This document shows, piece after piece, positions 40,062 to 48,969 of a DNA stretch of 64,000 nucleotides. The stretch is from Phycisphaerales bacterium (GTDB lineage: Bacteria > Planctomycetota > Phycisphaerae > UBA1845 > Fen-1342): assembly GCA_016795025.1 (NCBI GenBank), contig JAEUIR010000001.1, positions 1-64,000 on the forward strand, read 5' to 3'. The notes under the pieces were generated by a model. It saw only the letters and a program-made list of their open reading frames with translations, did no database searches and had not been told where the DNA came from. The translations under genes and the position numbers were made by a program. Positions within the stretch are counted from its first letter, which is position 1; each line of letters begins with the position of its first letter.

Positions 40062-40874
40062 ATGCGAATCCTGCTGATTGGCGACATCGTCGGACGCCCC
40101 GGAAAACACGCCTGCTCTCAGATCATCCCCGCGCTGATCCGCGACCGCCACATCGATTTTGTCGTCGCCAACGCCGAAAACACCTGCGCCGGAAGCGGAT
40201 TGACGCCCGCGATGTTTCGTAAGCTGATGCACTATGGCATCGATGTCTGCACGATGGGCGACCACATCTACAAACGCCGCGAAATTGTGGCGGTGCTGAA
40301 CCAATCCGACCAGATCGTGCGCCCCGCCAATCTTCCCCTCGAAGCCGCGGGGCGCGAGATGACCATTGTGAAATCCCGCCTCGGCCCGCAGGTAGCGGTG
40401 ATTTCCGTGCTCGGTCGCATTTTCATGAATATGCGCGGTGATTGCCCCTTTCATGCGGTCGATCGGTTGATCGCGTCATTGCCCGATGACGTCAAGATCG
40501 TGCTCGTTGACGTGCATGCCGAAGCGACCAGTGAAAAAGTCGCCTTGGGCTGGCATCTCGACGGCCGCGCCACCGCCGTCGTCGGCACGCATACGCATGT
40601 GCAGACCGCCGACGAGCGCGTCTTGCCGGGCGGAACCGCGTACATCACCGATCTCGGCATGACCGGCCCGCACGATTCCGTCCTCGGTCGCGACAAACGC
40701 GCCGTCATCGAAAATCTCATTACGACCATGCCGATTCCCTACGCCGTCGCCGGCGGCGATCCAAAGCTGAACGGCGTCATCGTCGAGTGCGACCCAGCCA
40801 CCGGCCGGGCGACAGGCATCGAGCGCATCTCCATTCGCGAAGAGTCGCCAATCCCGGTGAGCGACGATGATTGA
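40062..40874 (+). CDS. TIGR00282-family metallophosphoesterase (YmdB-like)
   Basis: The 270-residue protein matches the YmdB/TIGR00282 family of cytosolic metallophosphoesterases. In Bacillus YmdB hydrolyses 2',3'-cyclic nucleotides and affects biofilm versus motility decisions. Metal-binding motifs are MRILLIGDIVGRPG (Asp8), VVANAENTCAGSGL (Asn/Glu), CTMGDHIYKRRE (His), VDVHAEATSEK (His) and VVGTHTHVQTADE (two His). YITDLGMTGPHDSVLG is the family's conserved C-terminal loop. It diverges from the S9 peptidase gene. In many bacteria this gene follows rny (RNase Y); no rny is present here. Confidence 0.92.
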   Translation: MRILLIGDIVGRPGKHACSQIIPALIRDRHIDFVVANAENTCAGSGLTPAMFRKLMHYGIDVCTMGDHIYKRREIVAVLNQSDQIVRPANLPLEAAGREMTIVKSRLGPQVAVISVLGRIFMNMRGDCPFHAVDRLIASLPDDVKIVLVDVHAEATSEKVALGWHLDGRATAVVGTHTHVQTADERVLPGGTAYITDLGMTGPHDSVLGRDKRAVIENLITTMPIPYAVAGGDPKLNGVIVECDPATGRATGIERISIREESPIPVSDDD

Positions 40875-40923
40875 ATCGGCGCGCACACGGTAACGCGATG
40901 GCAATCGTAATTGGAATCGATTA

Positions 40924-40949
40924 CGGTCCGTTTAATTAGACCGAGTTTT
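40924..40949 (+). terminator. Weak intrinsic terminator-like hairpin after the YmdB-like gene
   Basis: CGGTC (40924-40928) pairs with GACCG (40939-40943) across a 10-base AT-rich loop, followed by AG and four T's. It is 50 bases past the stop codon. The stem is short, so confidence is limited. Confidence 0.4.
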
Positions 40950-41085
40950 CTCCAAGCCGTGTTTGCTTCGACAATCTCCCGCGTTTTTTCCGCAAAAAAT
41001 TCAAGAATATGCGCAATGTCCAATTCGCTTTCGGCTATAAAGGGGTGTCAAGCGATTTCAACACTAAATCGAGCGGGAATTTCTG

Positions 41086-41382
41086 GTGGCCACAATCAGC
41101 GTCGTGCTGAAGCACGGATTCGCGGGTGAGAATGTCGTGGTCACGGTTGACGGGCGCGAGGTTTTTCAGCGCCAGGTGCGCACGCGCATGCAGATCGATC
41201 GCGCGGATGCTTGCGAGATTCCGGTGGATGCCGGAACGCACAGAGTCGGCGTTCGCATCGAAACGGCGGACGGTTCACGCACAATCGAGGCCAATGCCGA
41301 AGCCGGGCGGATGATCGTTGTGTCGCTGGTGGACGGTGTGCCACAAGTCAACGTCGCTGACGAAAACGCTGGGGATGCCTGA
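41086..41382 (+). CDS. Small beta-rich protein of unknown function
   Basis: The 98-residue product starts at GTG 41086 after GAGCGGGAA at a reasonable distance. It reads as alternating beta strands (ISVVLKHGFAGENVVVTVDG, VRTRMQIDRAD, HRVGVRIETADG, GRMIVVSLVDGVPQVNV), like a small beta-sandwich or Ig-like adaptor. It has no signal peptide, no cysteines in pairs and no motif I recognise. A TATAAA box-like sequence lies about 50 bases upstream, at 41034-41040. It precedes the metzincin-like gene by about 250 bases on the same strand. Confidence 0.6.
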   Translation: MATISVVLKHGFAGENVVVTVDGREVFQRQVRTRMQIDRADACEIPVDAGTHRVGVRIETADGSRTIEANAEAGRMIVVSLVDGVPQVNVADENAGDA

Positions 41383-41633
41383 ATCGCGCACGAGAGCTTG
41401 GTGCGCCGAACAAAACGGAGCCGCGGCCGAAAGGGAGCGGTCGCTTCGAAAGCCAGTGAGGCGTTTTGTTCGCTACTCTTCGCCCTCGGCCGCGATCAGG
41501 CGAGCACAGGCGGACTGCTCGTAAATTCGTTCCACCACCATTGATTTGAGTTAGTCACGCATTGAAGCGGAACAATGCGCGCCGCGCGTGCGGCGCGCCA
41601 CGCTCTTGTTACGTACCCACCCAGGGGACATCC

Positions 41634-43922
41634 ATGAAAAGCAAGCAGAATGGCGGCGCGGATTCCGCGGCGCAAACCGATCGCTCATTGATCGATCAGC
41701 TCAGCGAGGCGCTTGCCGCCGACGCGCTGCCGTTTCCTCTCTTTCCACTGCGGCCGCGTGTGAGCGGACTCTACACGACGCCGGCTCTGGTCCTTCAACC
41801 GCCGTTGCCTCACCCGATTCCGCAGCCGCTGCCCGTGCCTTTTCCACCATTTCCGCCAATTCCACAACCTCAGCCAGGCCCCGATCCCGTGCCGTTCGCG
41901 CAGGCCGGCAATGCCGATGCGCTCGATGGGGAAATCGCTCCGATTTTTCCGCTGTCGATGCGTGAGGAGCTGCGGCTCGATGTTGACGGTAATTTTCCGC
42001 AGCATGTCGCCAGCGGAGTGATTCGCTCCGGATTGGCGCAGCGCGCAAACTGGATCGCGCGTGTCACGCGCGTGAGTTCATATCGATATCGCGGTGCGAT
42101 TTTTTACAAAGAGGGCTCCGTCGGGCTCATTCCTCAGACGGACGTCGAAATTCAGGTGCTGAATCCGCTGACTGCCGGTACGCGGCAGGCTCGCGTGACG
42201 TTCTCCGGCTCGGGCCCCAGCCGCACGCGCGATTTCCGCTATCGCTCATCGTACTTCCACTCGGTCGAATTCGAATTTGACTGTGCCGAAGGCACCGAGG
42301 CCATCACGAATTTTCAGACTCATTCGCATCCCAACCGTCCCGCCGGCCTTGCCAATGAAAATCTGACGATCAACACGGTCTTTCGCCGCGCGGGATTCGA
42401 TGTTTCGCGCTCCGGCGGCGACGGCGTTGTGCCGATCAGCGGCGCCGGCGCGAACGCGCGCTGGAGCGACAGCGAGATGCACGACGCCATGCAAACCTAT
42501 TGGTCCCGCTTCGCCAATCGCGCTCAATGGTCGATGTGGACCTTCTTTGCCAGCTTGCACGAGCAGGGCACGTCGCTCGGCGGCATCATGTTCGACGACA
42601 TCGGCCCCAACCATCGCCAGGGAACCTCCATCTTTGAAGATGCGTTCATCAAGAACCCGCCGAGCGGCGATCCGGCCCCCGCCGCCTGGGTGCAGCGCAT
42701 GCGATTCTGGACGGCGGTCCATGAAATGGGGCACGCCTTCAACCTCGCGCACTCCTGGCAGAAATCTCTGGGTACGCCCTGGATTCCGCTCGCGAACGAG
42801 CCGGAAGCTCGCAGTTTCATGAACTATCCATACGGTGTCTCCGGTGGTCAGGCGGCTTTCTTCGCCGACTTCGCGTTCCGTTTCAGCGATCCGGAGCTGC
42901 TGTTCATGCGCCATGCACCGGAACGTTTCGTGCGTATGGGAGATGCAGCCTGGTTTGATCATCACGGGTTCCGTAACGCCGATCCGGCGCTTCAGCCGAA
43001 TTTCCGCCTGACGATCCGGGCCAACCGCGAACCCGCGGTGCTTGAGTTCCTCGAACCGTGCGTCGTCGAATTGTCGTTGACCAACATCAGCGACGAAGTC
43101 CAGTTAATCTCCGAAGACGTGCTGCGCGACACCAACAATATCCTGCTGATCATTCAGAAGGATGGAAAGCCGACGCGGCAATATGTTCCATACGCCCGTC
43201 CCTGCTTCCGCGAATCCACGATCGCGCTGAACCCGAATCAAACTCGTTCCGATTCGATTTTCATCGGCGCGGGTGTGAACGGTTGGGATCTTGCCGAGCC
43301 GGGTCGCTATACCGTTCGTGCCTTGATTCGAATCGATGACGAAGACGTGATCTCCAACCCGCTCGTCATTCGTGTTCAAGCGCCGGCCGGAATGGAAGAA
43401 GAGCAATTCGCCAGCGAGTTTCTCAATCCCGAGGTCGGCCGTGCGCTGGCTTTCGACGGCACGCGATTCTTTTCACATGCCAACGATACTCTGGAGCGCG
43501 CCGTGGAGCAGTTCCCCACCCGCCGCGTCGCGACGCACGCCGCCATCGCGCTGGCCGCTCCGAAACTGCGTACCTATAAGTTGTTGACCATCGGAGAAGG
43601 TGAAACGGCCATGACTTCCGCCGCGGATGCCGGAGGACGTATCCGCACGATCAAGCCGGATGTGGCCGCGGCCATGCCCTACGTCGAGCTGGCGCTCGCG
43701 AATCCACGCCTGGCGGCCGACACGCTCGGCGGCATCGACGCCCGCTACTACCGCGAAACGATCGGCGCGGCGATTGAGCGCGAAGGTGATCAGGAGACGG
43801 CCGACCGCGTGCGTGGCGTCCTTGATCAGCGTCAGGTCGCGTCCTCGGCTACTCCAACGATGGAAGAGTCGAAGGGCGCGTCCTCCGCGGTGATCCGCAA
43901 GAAAATCGGCGTGACCAGCTAA
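41634..43922 (+). CDS. Metzincin-like zinc metalloprotease with Pro-rich N-terminus, no signal peptide
   Basis: ATG 41634 follows AGGGGACATCC and is preferred over an upstream ATG at 41562. The 762-residue protein carries HEMGHAFNLAH at 363-373, which is the metzincin zinc signature HExxHxxGxxH except that the Gly is Asn. SFMNYPYG about 35 residues later fits the Met-turn. The N-terminus is remarkable: no signal peptide, then a Pro/Phe-rich run (FPLFPLRPRVSGLY and PFPPFPPIPQPQPGP). The region before the protease is beta-rich. The C-terminal part (about 430-600) contains a beta-sandwich-like domain (EPCVVELSLTNISDEVQLI) and ends in helical repeats. I infer an exported or injected protease using a non-classical route, or a cytosolic one. 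The substrate is unknown. Confidence 0.75.
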   Translation: MKSKQNGGADSAAQTDRSLIDQLSEALAADALPFPLFPLRPRVSGLYTTPALVLQPPLPHPIPQPLPVPFPPFPPIPQPQPGPDPVPFAQAGNADALDGEIAPIFPLSMREELRLDVDGNFPQHVASGVIRSGLAQRANWIARVTRVSSYRYRGAIFYKEGSVGLIPQTDVEIQVLNPLTAGTRQARVTFSGSGPSRTRDFRYRSSYFHSVEFEFDCAEGTEAITNFQTHSHPNRPAGLANENLTINTVFRRAGFDVSRSGGDGVVPISGAGANARWSDSEMHDAMQTYWSRFANRAQWSMWTFFASLHEQGTSLGGIMFDDIGPNHRQGTSIFEDAFIKNPPSGDPAPAAWVQRMRFWTAVHEMGHAFNLAHSWQKSLGTPWIPLANEPEARSFMNYPYGVSGGQAAFFADFAFRFSDPELLFMRHAPERFVRMGDAAWFDHHGFRNADPALQPNFRLTIRANREPAVLEFLEPCVVELSLTNISDEVQLISEDVLRDTNNILLIIQKDGKPTRQYVPYARPCFRESTIALNPNQTRSDSIFIGAGVNGWDLAEPGRYTVRALIRIDDEDVISNPLVIRVQAPAGMEEEQFASEFLNPEVGRALAFDGTRFFSHANDTLERAVEQFPTRRVATHAAIALAAPKLRTYKLLTIGEGETAMTSAADAGGRIRTIKPDVAAAMPYVELALANPRLAADTLGGIDARYYRETIGAAIEREGDQETADRVRGVLDQRQVASSATPTMEESKGASSAVIRKKIGVTS

Positions 43923-43951
43923 TCACGGCGATTTTTCTCGGTTTCAAAGAA

Positions 43952-43995
43952 ACAAGGCGCAAGCCACAGCGAGAGCTGCGTGACTTGCGCCTTGT
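43952..43995. terminator. Bidirectional terminator-like hairpin between convergent genes
   Basis: ACAAGGCGCAAG (43952-43963) and CTTGCGCCTTGT (43984-43995) form a perfect 12-base stem with a 20-base loop. It lies exactly between the stop codon of the metzincin gene and the convergent dockerin gene. T-rich sequence is limited. Confidence 0.7.
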
Positions 43996-44015
43996 CGGTT
44001 TAGGCGGAGATGAAC

Positions 44016-45980
44016 TTACGGACAGCCGCCGTTCATGATGCAATTGACGAACGGGTCGATGTCAAAATTGTTCAACACGCCGTCGTCGTTCGTGTCGCCG
44101 TGCGAGCCGCCGTCGCAATCCGGGAATAACAGTTCGTACGCGTCAAAATCCGTCAGCGCGAGCACAAATGGATCGATGTCGAAGTTATTCACTACGCCGT
44201 CGCAGTTCATATCGCCGCGCAACTCGCCGCATGTCGTAACGGTCAATGCAGCAGCACCGCTCGGTTCGCCGCCGCAATCGTTCGTGATCATGCAGTCATA
44301 TGCGCCCATGTCCGCGCTCGACACCGCGGTGATCGACAACATTGCTGTACCGGCGCCGGACACGGTCGAGCCCGAACCAGTCGGCCCGTCAACCAATTCG
44401 ACGCCGTCTTTGCGCCAGGCATATGTCAGCGGTGGTCCGCCGCTCGCGGATACTGAGAATTGCGCCGATGCGCCGGCGCACGTGCTCACGGGAGCGGGCG
44501 AAAGTGTCACCACAGCGCCCGTATCCAGCATCAGGCTCGCCCCTCCGCTGGTGATGCTTGCGCACTCGGCTGTCGAAACAACGCAGTCATAGATCCCCAC
44601 GTCGCCGTCCGCCACGCCGACGATGCTCAGGTTCGGGCTGGTCGCGCCGGACACGAGCGATCCCCACGGCGTCACGCCGTCGGAAAGCGGCGCGCCGTCG
44701 CGCTGCCACTGATAAGCCAACTCGCCATTGCTGGAAGCCGTTACATCGAAACCGGCCGACCCGCCCCAACAGACCGACGCCGGCGCTGGCGATGCGCTCA
44801 GCACAATGCACGGCGGCGGGCCGAGCACGCCGTAGTATTTCAAGTCAGAGCGATGTGTCATGCCGTAGATGTCGATCGCGCAGTAACTCATGTGCACCGT
44901 TCCGGATTCATCGACGTCGATACCCGTGCCGAGACGGCCAAGGATGACATGCGGATCGCTCGTGCTGTCGCCATCCACCTTCGCGACGATCCAACCGCCG
45001 CCTGATTGCTGCGCGAGGTACATGTCCTCATTGGCCGTCATGGCAAATGAAACGTACGCCTGATTCTGGTTATCCAGGGCCAACGTCAGTGAGCTGCCGG
45101 ATTGCCCTGCGACGATTGTGTCAAAGGTCCATGAACCGCCTGCCTTCTGGGCATAGACAATCCCCGCGTCGCCGTTAAATACCATTCGCGGCACGCCATC
45201 CGTGCCGATCGCGAGCGACGGATCGACGCCGAGAATATTCAGTGATTCCCGCTGCCACACGCCGTTTGGACCGCCTTGCAGCGTCGAATACTTGATGTCG
45301 CCCCACGCGTTGATTGCATCGGTGGGCTCAGCCAGCGCAATGTGCGGCACGCCGCTTGCATCCAGCGCAAGCTGTGTATTGGAGAATCCGATGGTGGGGG
45401 TCCACAAACCAGCGCCCAGATTGCCGCCGTTCGCGCCGCCCTCGACCCAGTTTGCCCCGTCAAAGTAAACATAACGGAGCGAGCGATCGCCGCCGTTCGT
45501 CAGGTTGTAGTAGCAAATGTGCGGATTGTCCTGCGGATCCAAAACCATCGAAATGTTGCCCGGCCCCATTTCGGCGGGAACCGGAACCGGAGTTAGCGAC
45601 CACGTATTCGCGCCGCCAACCGCCAGGCCCAGTCCGCTCAACGACCCGGAGTATACGATGCGATATGACCCATCTCCGCCGCGCTTCATGCAGGTATCGC
45701 TGCCGCCACCATGGTCCACGGTGACCCATGTCCATTGACCTCCCTGCGCCCACGCAAACCGCAGCGCGTACATGTCGCCGTTCGGGCCGGCGTGATCGTC
45801 CTCGCAATAGTAACTAATGGCCGCGTCGCCCCCGCCCGCGACGATCGAACTCCAGCCCCCGACCTTTCCGTTTCGTGCGGTGCCCGAATCATCCACGATC
45901 ATCACATCGCCGAAACTCGTCGCTGTGCCCAGAATCGCCGCCAAACAGAAGACATCCCTGCGTGTCAATCGGAGTAACAT
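44016..45980 (-). CDS. Secreted protein with two Ig-like domains and C-terminal dockerin-like repeats
   Basis: The start is set at ATG 45980 (after AAGAGGA), giving a signal peptide (VFCLAAILGTATSFG). The 654-residue protein has an N-terminal repeat region (about 25-380) with BNR/propeller-like strands such as DNPHICYYNLT, GVPHIALAEP and GTVHMSYC. Two Ig-like domains follow (about 390-475 and 480-570), each ending in the strand Y-D-C. The C-terminus has two dockerin-like calcium repeats, GDMNCDGVVNNFDIDPFV and GDTNDDGVLNNFDIDPFV, ending in GGCP. Such tails are common on planctomycete secreted proteins; whether they bind cohesins here is unknown. Confidence 0.85.
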   Translation of the reverse strand: MLLRLTRRDVFCLAAILGTATSFGDVMIVDDSGTARNGKVGGWSSIVAGGGDAAISYYCEDDHAGPNGDMYALRFAWAQGGQWTWVTVDHGGGSDTCMKRGGDGSYRIVYSGSLSGLGLAVGGANTWSLTPVPVPAEMGPGNISMVLDPQDNPHICYYNLTNGGDRSLRYVYFDGANWVEGGANGGNLGAGLWTPTIGFSNTQLALDASGVPHIALAEPTDAINAWGDIKYSTLQGGPNGVWQRESLNILGVDPSLAIGTDGVPRMVFNGDAGIVYAQKAGGSWTFDTIVAGQSGSSLTLALDNQNQAYVSFAMTANEDMYLAQQSGGGWIVAKVDGDSTSDPHVILGRLGTGIDVDESGTVHMSYCAIDIYGMTHRSDLKYYGVLGPPPCIVLSASPAPASVCWGGSAGFDVTASSNGELAYQWQRDGAPLSDGVTPWGSLVSGATSPNLSIVGVADGDVGIYDCVVSTAECASITSGGASLMLDTGAVVTLSPAPVSTCAGASAQFSVSASGGPPLTYAWRKDGVELVDGPTGSGSTVSGAGTAMLSITAVSSADMGAYDCMITNDCGGEPSGAAALTVTTCGELRGDMNCDGVVNNFDIDPFVLALTDFDAYELLFPDCDGGSHGDTNDDGVLNNFDIDPFVNCIMNGGCP

Positions 45981-46128
45981 CACCAAATCCTCTTGAATGA
46001 AACAAAATGGAACCATCGCACCGGTCGCTCCCGCCCCATCACATGGGCGGCCGCTGCGTACAGCGCGATCATCAATCGCGCGACCAATGCTATCATCGCT
46101 ACGAACGCCACTGCGATAGGCAATGTGC

Positions 46129-47862
46129 CTACGGGCATCCGCTACTCAATATGCACAACACAAACGGATCAATGTCGAAGTTGTTCAACACGCCGTCGCG
46201 GTTCACATCGCCGTTTGTCGCGTCGCATGCCGGATAGGCGGCCGCATACGCAGCCGGATCGGTCAATCCGAGGACAAACGGGTCGATGTCGAAGTTGTTG
46301 ATCAGCCCGTCGCAATCCAAGTCGCCGAGCAACTGCATCGCCGCCTGTGTCACCACCATGTTGTCCGCCAGGAAAATCGGGCCCCAATCCTGGCACGTCG
46401 GCGGGCGCGAGTCGTAGTGCACCGTCACGCTATCGAACGGCGTTGCGGATGTCAGTTCGAGATTCCCGGTGGGCCAGGTGCCCGGCTGTGGAGCGCTCGT
46501 GGTGGCGGTGGCCACCTGCTGTCCCGCGCGATACGCCGTCACGCGCATGCGGGCGGAGTCGTCACAGCCCAGCTCCTGCGGCGAATAAAGAATGGAGAAA
46601 TACGTCAGCGGCCGGGAGTAAGAAATCAGAAGATCCGCCGGAAAAACACTGTTCGGATAGATGCAAAGCCCGTCAAAGCCTGCGGGGGTGAAACCCATTG
46701 TGTTCGCGGGCTGAATCGAAAAGCCGGAGCCGGTCGCGGTTAAGTGTGCCATCAGCCCGGCGACTGTTACATCGACCGGCAGCGATGTGTGTACCGGCGC
46801 GTTGTCGAAGTTGAATGCCACGGTCAGCGGGTCGGTTTCGAAGTTCGCCGCCAACGTTCGGTTCGCGCTCGCGCTAAAGGTATATACAGGCGTGCTGCTC
46901 ACTGGCGATCCGTACTCAGACCAGCCCGTGAACGCGAATCCCGGATTCGGGAACGCCTCAACCGTCACGCTCGCCCCGGTCGTAAAGACGCCGTCGCCGG
47001 TCGTCGTTCCGCCGTAGGTCGGAAGGCTTTGGGTCGTGATCACGTAAGCGGCGATAAAATTCGCCACCAGCGTTCGATTCGAATTCACCGTGAACAGATA
47101 CGGATTGTTCGAGCTCACGACGACGTTGTTTTCAGTCCAATTCTGAAACGCCCAACCCGCGTTCGCGTTGGCCTGCAATGCCGCGTTTGTGCCTTCCGGA
47201 TAACTCCCCGCGCCTTGCACCGCGCCGGCCGCCGCCGGCGACACGGATGCGGCGATCGTGTACGTCGGCGCATCCGACGACATCAGCGTCATCGCAAAGT
47301 CGCCCGGCGCGCTCTGATACATGTGAATCCCGCGCACGTAGCGAAAATAGTGGCCGTTTCCGCCTGTTGCGTTGCTCAGGCCCCACTCGGGAATGCCGTG
47401 CTGCCAGGCCAGGATGTAAATCCAATAGCGCGTATTCGCGGCCGCTTGAAACGCGGCCGGCAACGTGAATTGATAGTCGTACATCGTCGTGCCCCCATAC
47501 ACGCCCGCGTACGTTTGTCCCGCGTTGCCGCCCGTCTCATAGGAGACGAGTGGCGCGTGCGTCACGTCCGGTTGGCTGCCGGCGGCAATGGATGGATAGA
47601 TCTCAATCGTGAAGTTGATCACCGGCCCACCATACGCGCCGCCGTAGATGTATCCGCCGCGCCAGCGCACCTCGGTGATCGGATGCGCCGACGATAACAT
47701 GAAATCGTCCCACGAGTAAATGTCCCAATCGCTGTCGTCGGGATCCCACCACGACGATTGCAGCAACTGGCCGCCCCCGTTTGCCGGCTGCGAATACGCC
47801 ACCGATCCCCGCGCCGCCGCCGCTGTTGTCAAACATGCCAGGATAATTATCCAGATTCGCAT
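46129..47862 (-). CDS. Secreted protein with InlB-like repeats and dockerin-like tail
   Basis: The 577-residue product starts at ATG 47862 after CGGAGCGG, with signal peptide MRIWIIILACLTTAAAARG. Residues about 25-200 form a beta-rich domain with many Tyr/Gly (GGYIYGGAYGGPVINFTIEI). Two repeats of about 70 residues follow (AGWAFQNWTENN and FAFTGWSEYGSP, each ending in N-R-T-L-x-A-N-F); they resemble the divergent InlB/Flg_new-type repeat. The C-terminus carries two dockerin-like repeats (GDLDCDGLINNFDIDPFV and GDVNRDGVLNNFDIDPFV), ending in SSGCP. No enzyme motif is seen. It is on the same strand as the dockerin gene downstream, about 150 bases away. Confidence 0.82.
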   Translation of the reverse strand: MRIWIIILACLTTAAAARGSVAYSQPANGGGQLLQSSWWDPDDSDWDIYSWDDFMLSSAHPITEVRWRGGYIYGGAYGGPVINFTIEIYPSIAAGSQPDVTHAPLVSYETGGNAGQTYAGVYGGTTMYDYQFTLPAAFQAAANTRYWIYILAWQHGIPEWGLSNATGGNGHYFRYVRGIHMYQSAPGDFAMTLMSSDAPTYTIAASVSPAAAGAVQGAGSYPEGTNAALQANANAGWAFQNWTENNVVVSSNNPYLFTVNSNRTLVANFIAAYVITTQSLPTYGGTTTGDGVFTTGASVTVEAFPNPGFAFTGWSEYGSPVSSTPVYTFSASANRTLAANFETDPLTVAFNFDNAPVHTSLPVDVTVAGLMAHLTATGSGFSIQPANTMGFTPAGFDGLCIYPNSVFPADLLISYSRPLTYFSILYSPQELGCDDSARMRVTAYRAGQQVATATTSAPQPGTWPTGNLELTSATPFDSVTVHYDSRPPTCQDWGPIFLADNMVVTQAAMQLLGDLDCDGLINNFDIDPFVLGLTDPAAYAAAYPACDATNGDVNRDGVLNNFDIDPFVLCILSSGCP

Positions 47863-47876
47863 GCGCCGCTCCGTTT

Positions 47877-48098
47877 TCAGTCAACGCGATCCCAAACTTC
47901 GTCATTGCCGGCGACGATCAAGAACGCCCGCTCGAATGCCACCACCGCATCCGTTGCGGGCGTCCGTCCATCGCTGTCTCGCGATCGAGTGGAGTCCTGA
48001 ACTTTCGAATACTCGATATCGATGTCCCGCGCGCCGATGTTGCACACCTCAACAGTGACAATAAGTCCTCGTTGCGGTGGCCGAAATCCGAGGAGTGC
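47877..48098 (-). pseudogene. Open coding-like fragment, possible gene relic
   Basis: Between stops at 48099-48101 and 47877-47879 the minus strand reads 73 codons with a protein-like composition: GLIVTVEVCNIGARDIDIEY, then TPATDAVVAFERAFLIVAGN. Only late GTG-type starts exist and there is no good ribosome site. It could be the tail of a lost gene, or chance. I do not recognise it. Confidence 0.3.
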
Positions 48099-48388
48099 TT
48101 ACGTCTCGCGGCTAGGGATTTTGCCTAGGCGCAACAGAAAAAACTCCCAGCGGCCGCTCCCTTACAATTGCGGTTCTCTGGTCAGGCAGACGACCGGCAG
48201 GACGCGGGTGTTATCTGAGCCGCGAGTGCAGCGCGGGCGGGCGAAGTCGGCGGGTTGAAGTGATTCGAGGCGCGACACAAATGCGTCGCGCGCCGCGGAT
48301 ACGGTCAGGTTTTGTTAGGCACTACGTGGCTGTGGTTCTTTTCAGGACCGAGGGTAAACATGGTCAGAACGATTGACCTGCCCCCAAT

Positions 48389-48721
48389 CTATGTACCAGT
48401 CGCTATGAGAGTCCGGTTTTCATTTCGGCCCGGCACCCCTTTTTCCGCGGAGGGGAAGAAGCCGGGGTCCAGGGGCAGAGTCACTGGCGGGGTTTGGGGC
48501 AGAGCCCCAAGGGTCGCCGCGAAAGTCGCCGGCGTCAGGTAACGCAAGGCCGAATGCGGGCGGCGCCAGATCTCGGCCACCCATGCGAGGGTCGCATGCG
48601 TTTGATGCATATTCGGCGCGGCGTGCGGAGTACCCCGGCGCCACGTTGGTTCATGCGGCACGCGTCGCCGAACCGCCGCCGCGACGAATTGGCGACGTTG
48701 CGACAGCTCCGCATCGGTCAT
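48389..48721 (-). pseudogene. IS3-family transposase C-terminal remnant
   Basis: The frame contains RRPHSALRYLTPATFAATLG, closely matching the end of the IS3-family OrfB integrase (typically RPHSSLGYRTPAEFAA). It then continues with a Pro-rich tail to TLIATGT. The DDE catalytic core is absent, and the upstream part (TDAELSQRRQFVAAAVRRR) does not resemble the transposase, so only the 3' end survives. Just outside it, TGACCTGCCCCC at 48374-48385 is a plausible terminal inverted-repeat sequence. A partner end was not found in the window. Confidence 0.65.
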
Positions 48722-48969
48722 TCCAAAAATCTCTGATGCCCGGCTCTACCAATTTACGTTTGAATCATTAACCAGCCCGAATGCGCGCCTTGGCGAGAGG
48801 GACGGCCTTCGGCGCTGCTTGCCTGGTGGCGGCCTGAGAAATTGCCGCGAACCAGTACGAGTCGGCTGCGACACAGGCTTGCAGCGACTATCGCCGACGC
48901 ACGTTGGGTTCATCGGGTCGGCGGCAGGCATCGAACGGGCTTCCCAACCCAACGAACAAGGGAAATCAC

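Larger units (their letters stand above)
47863..48969. other. Long intergenic region with degraded sequence
   Basis: About 1.1 kb lies between two divergently oriented dockerin genes without a convincing intact gene. It contains a stop-to-stop open minus-strand stretch (47877-48098) and an IS3-type transposase remnant (48389-48721), both listed separately. The remaining sequence (48100-48370 and 48720-48960) shows nothing I can assign apart from the ribosome site AAGGGAAATCAC just before 48970. Confidence 0.6.
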
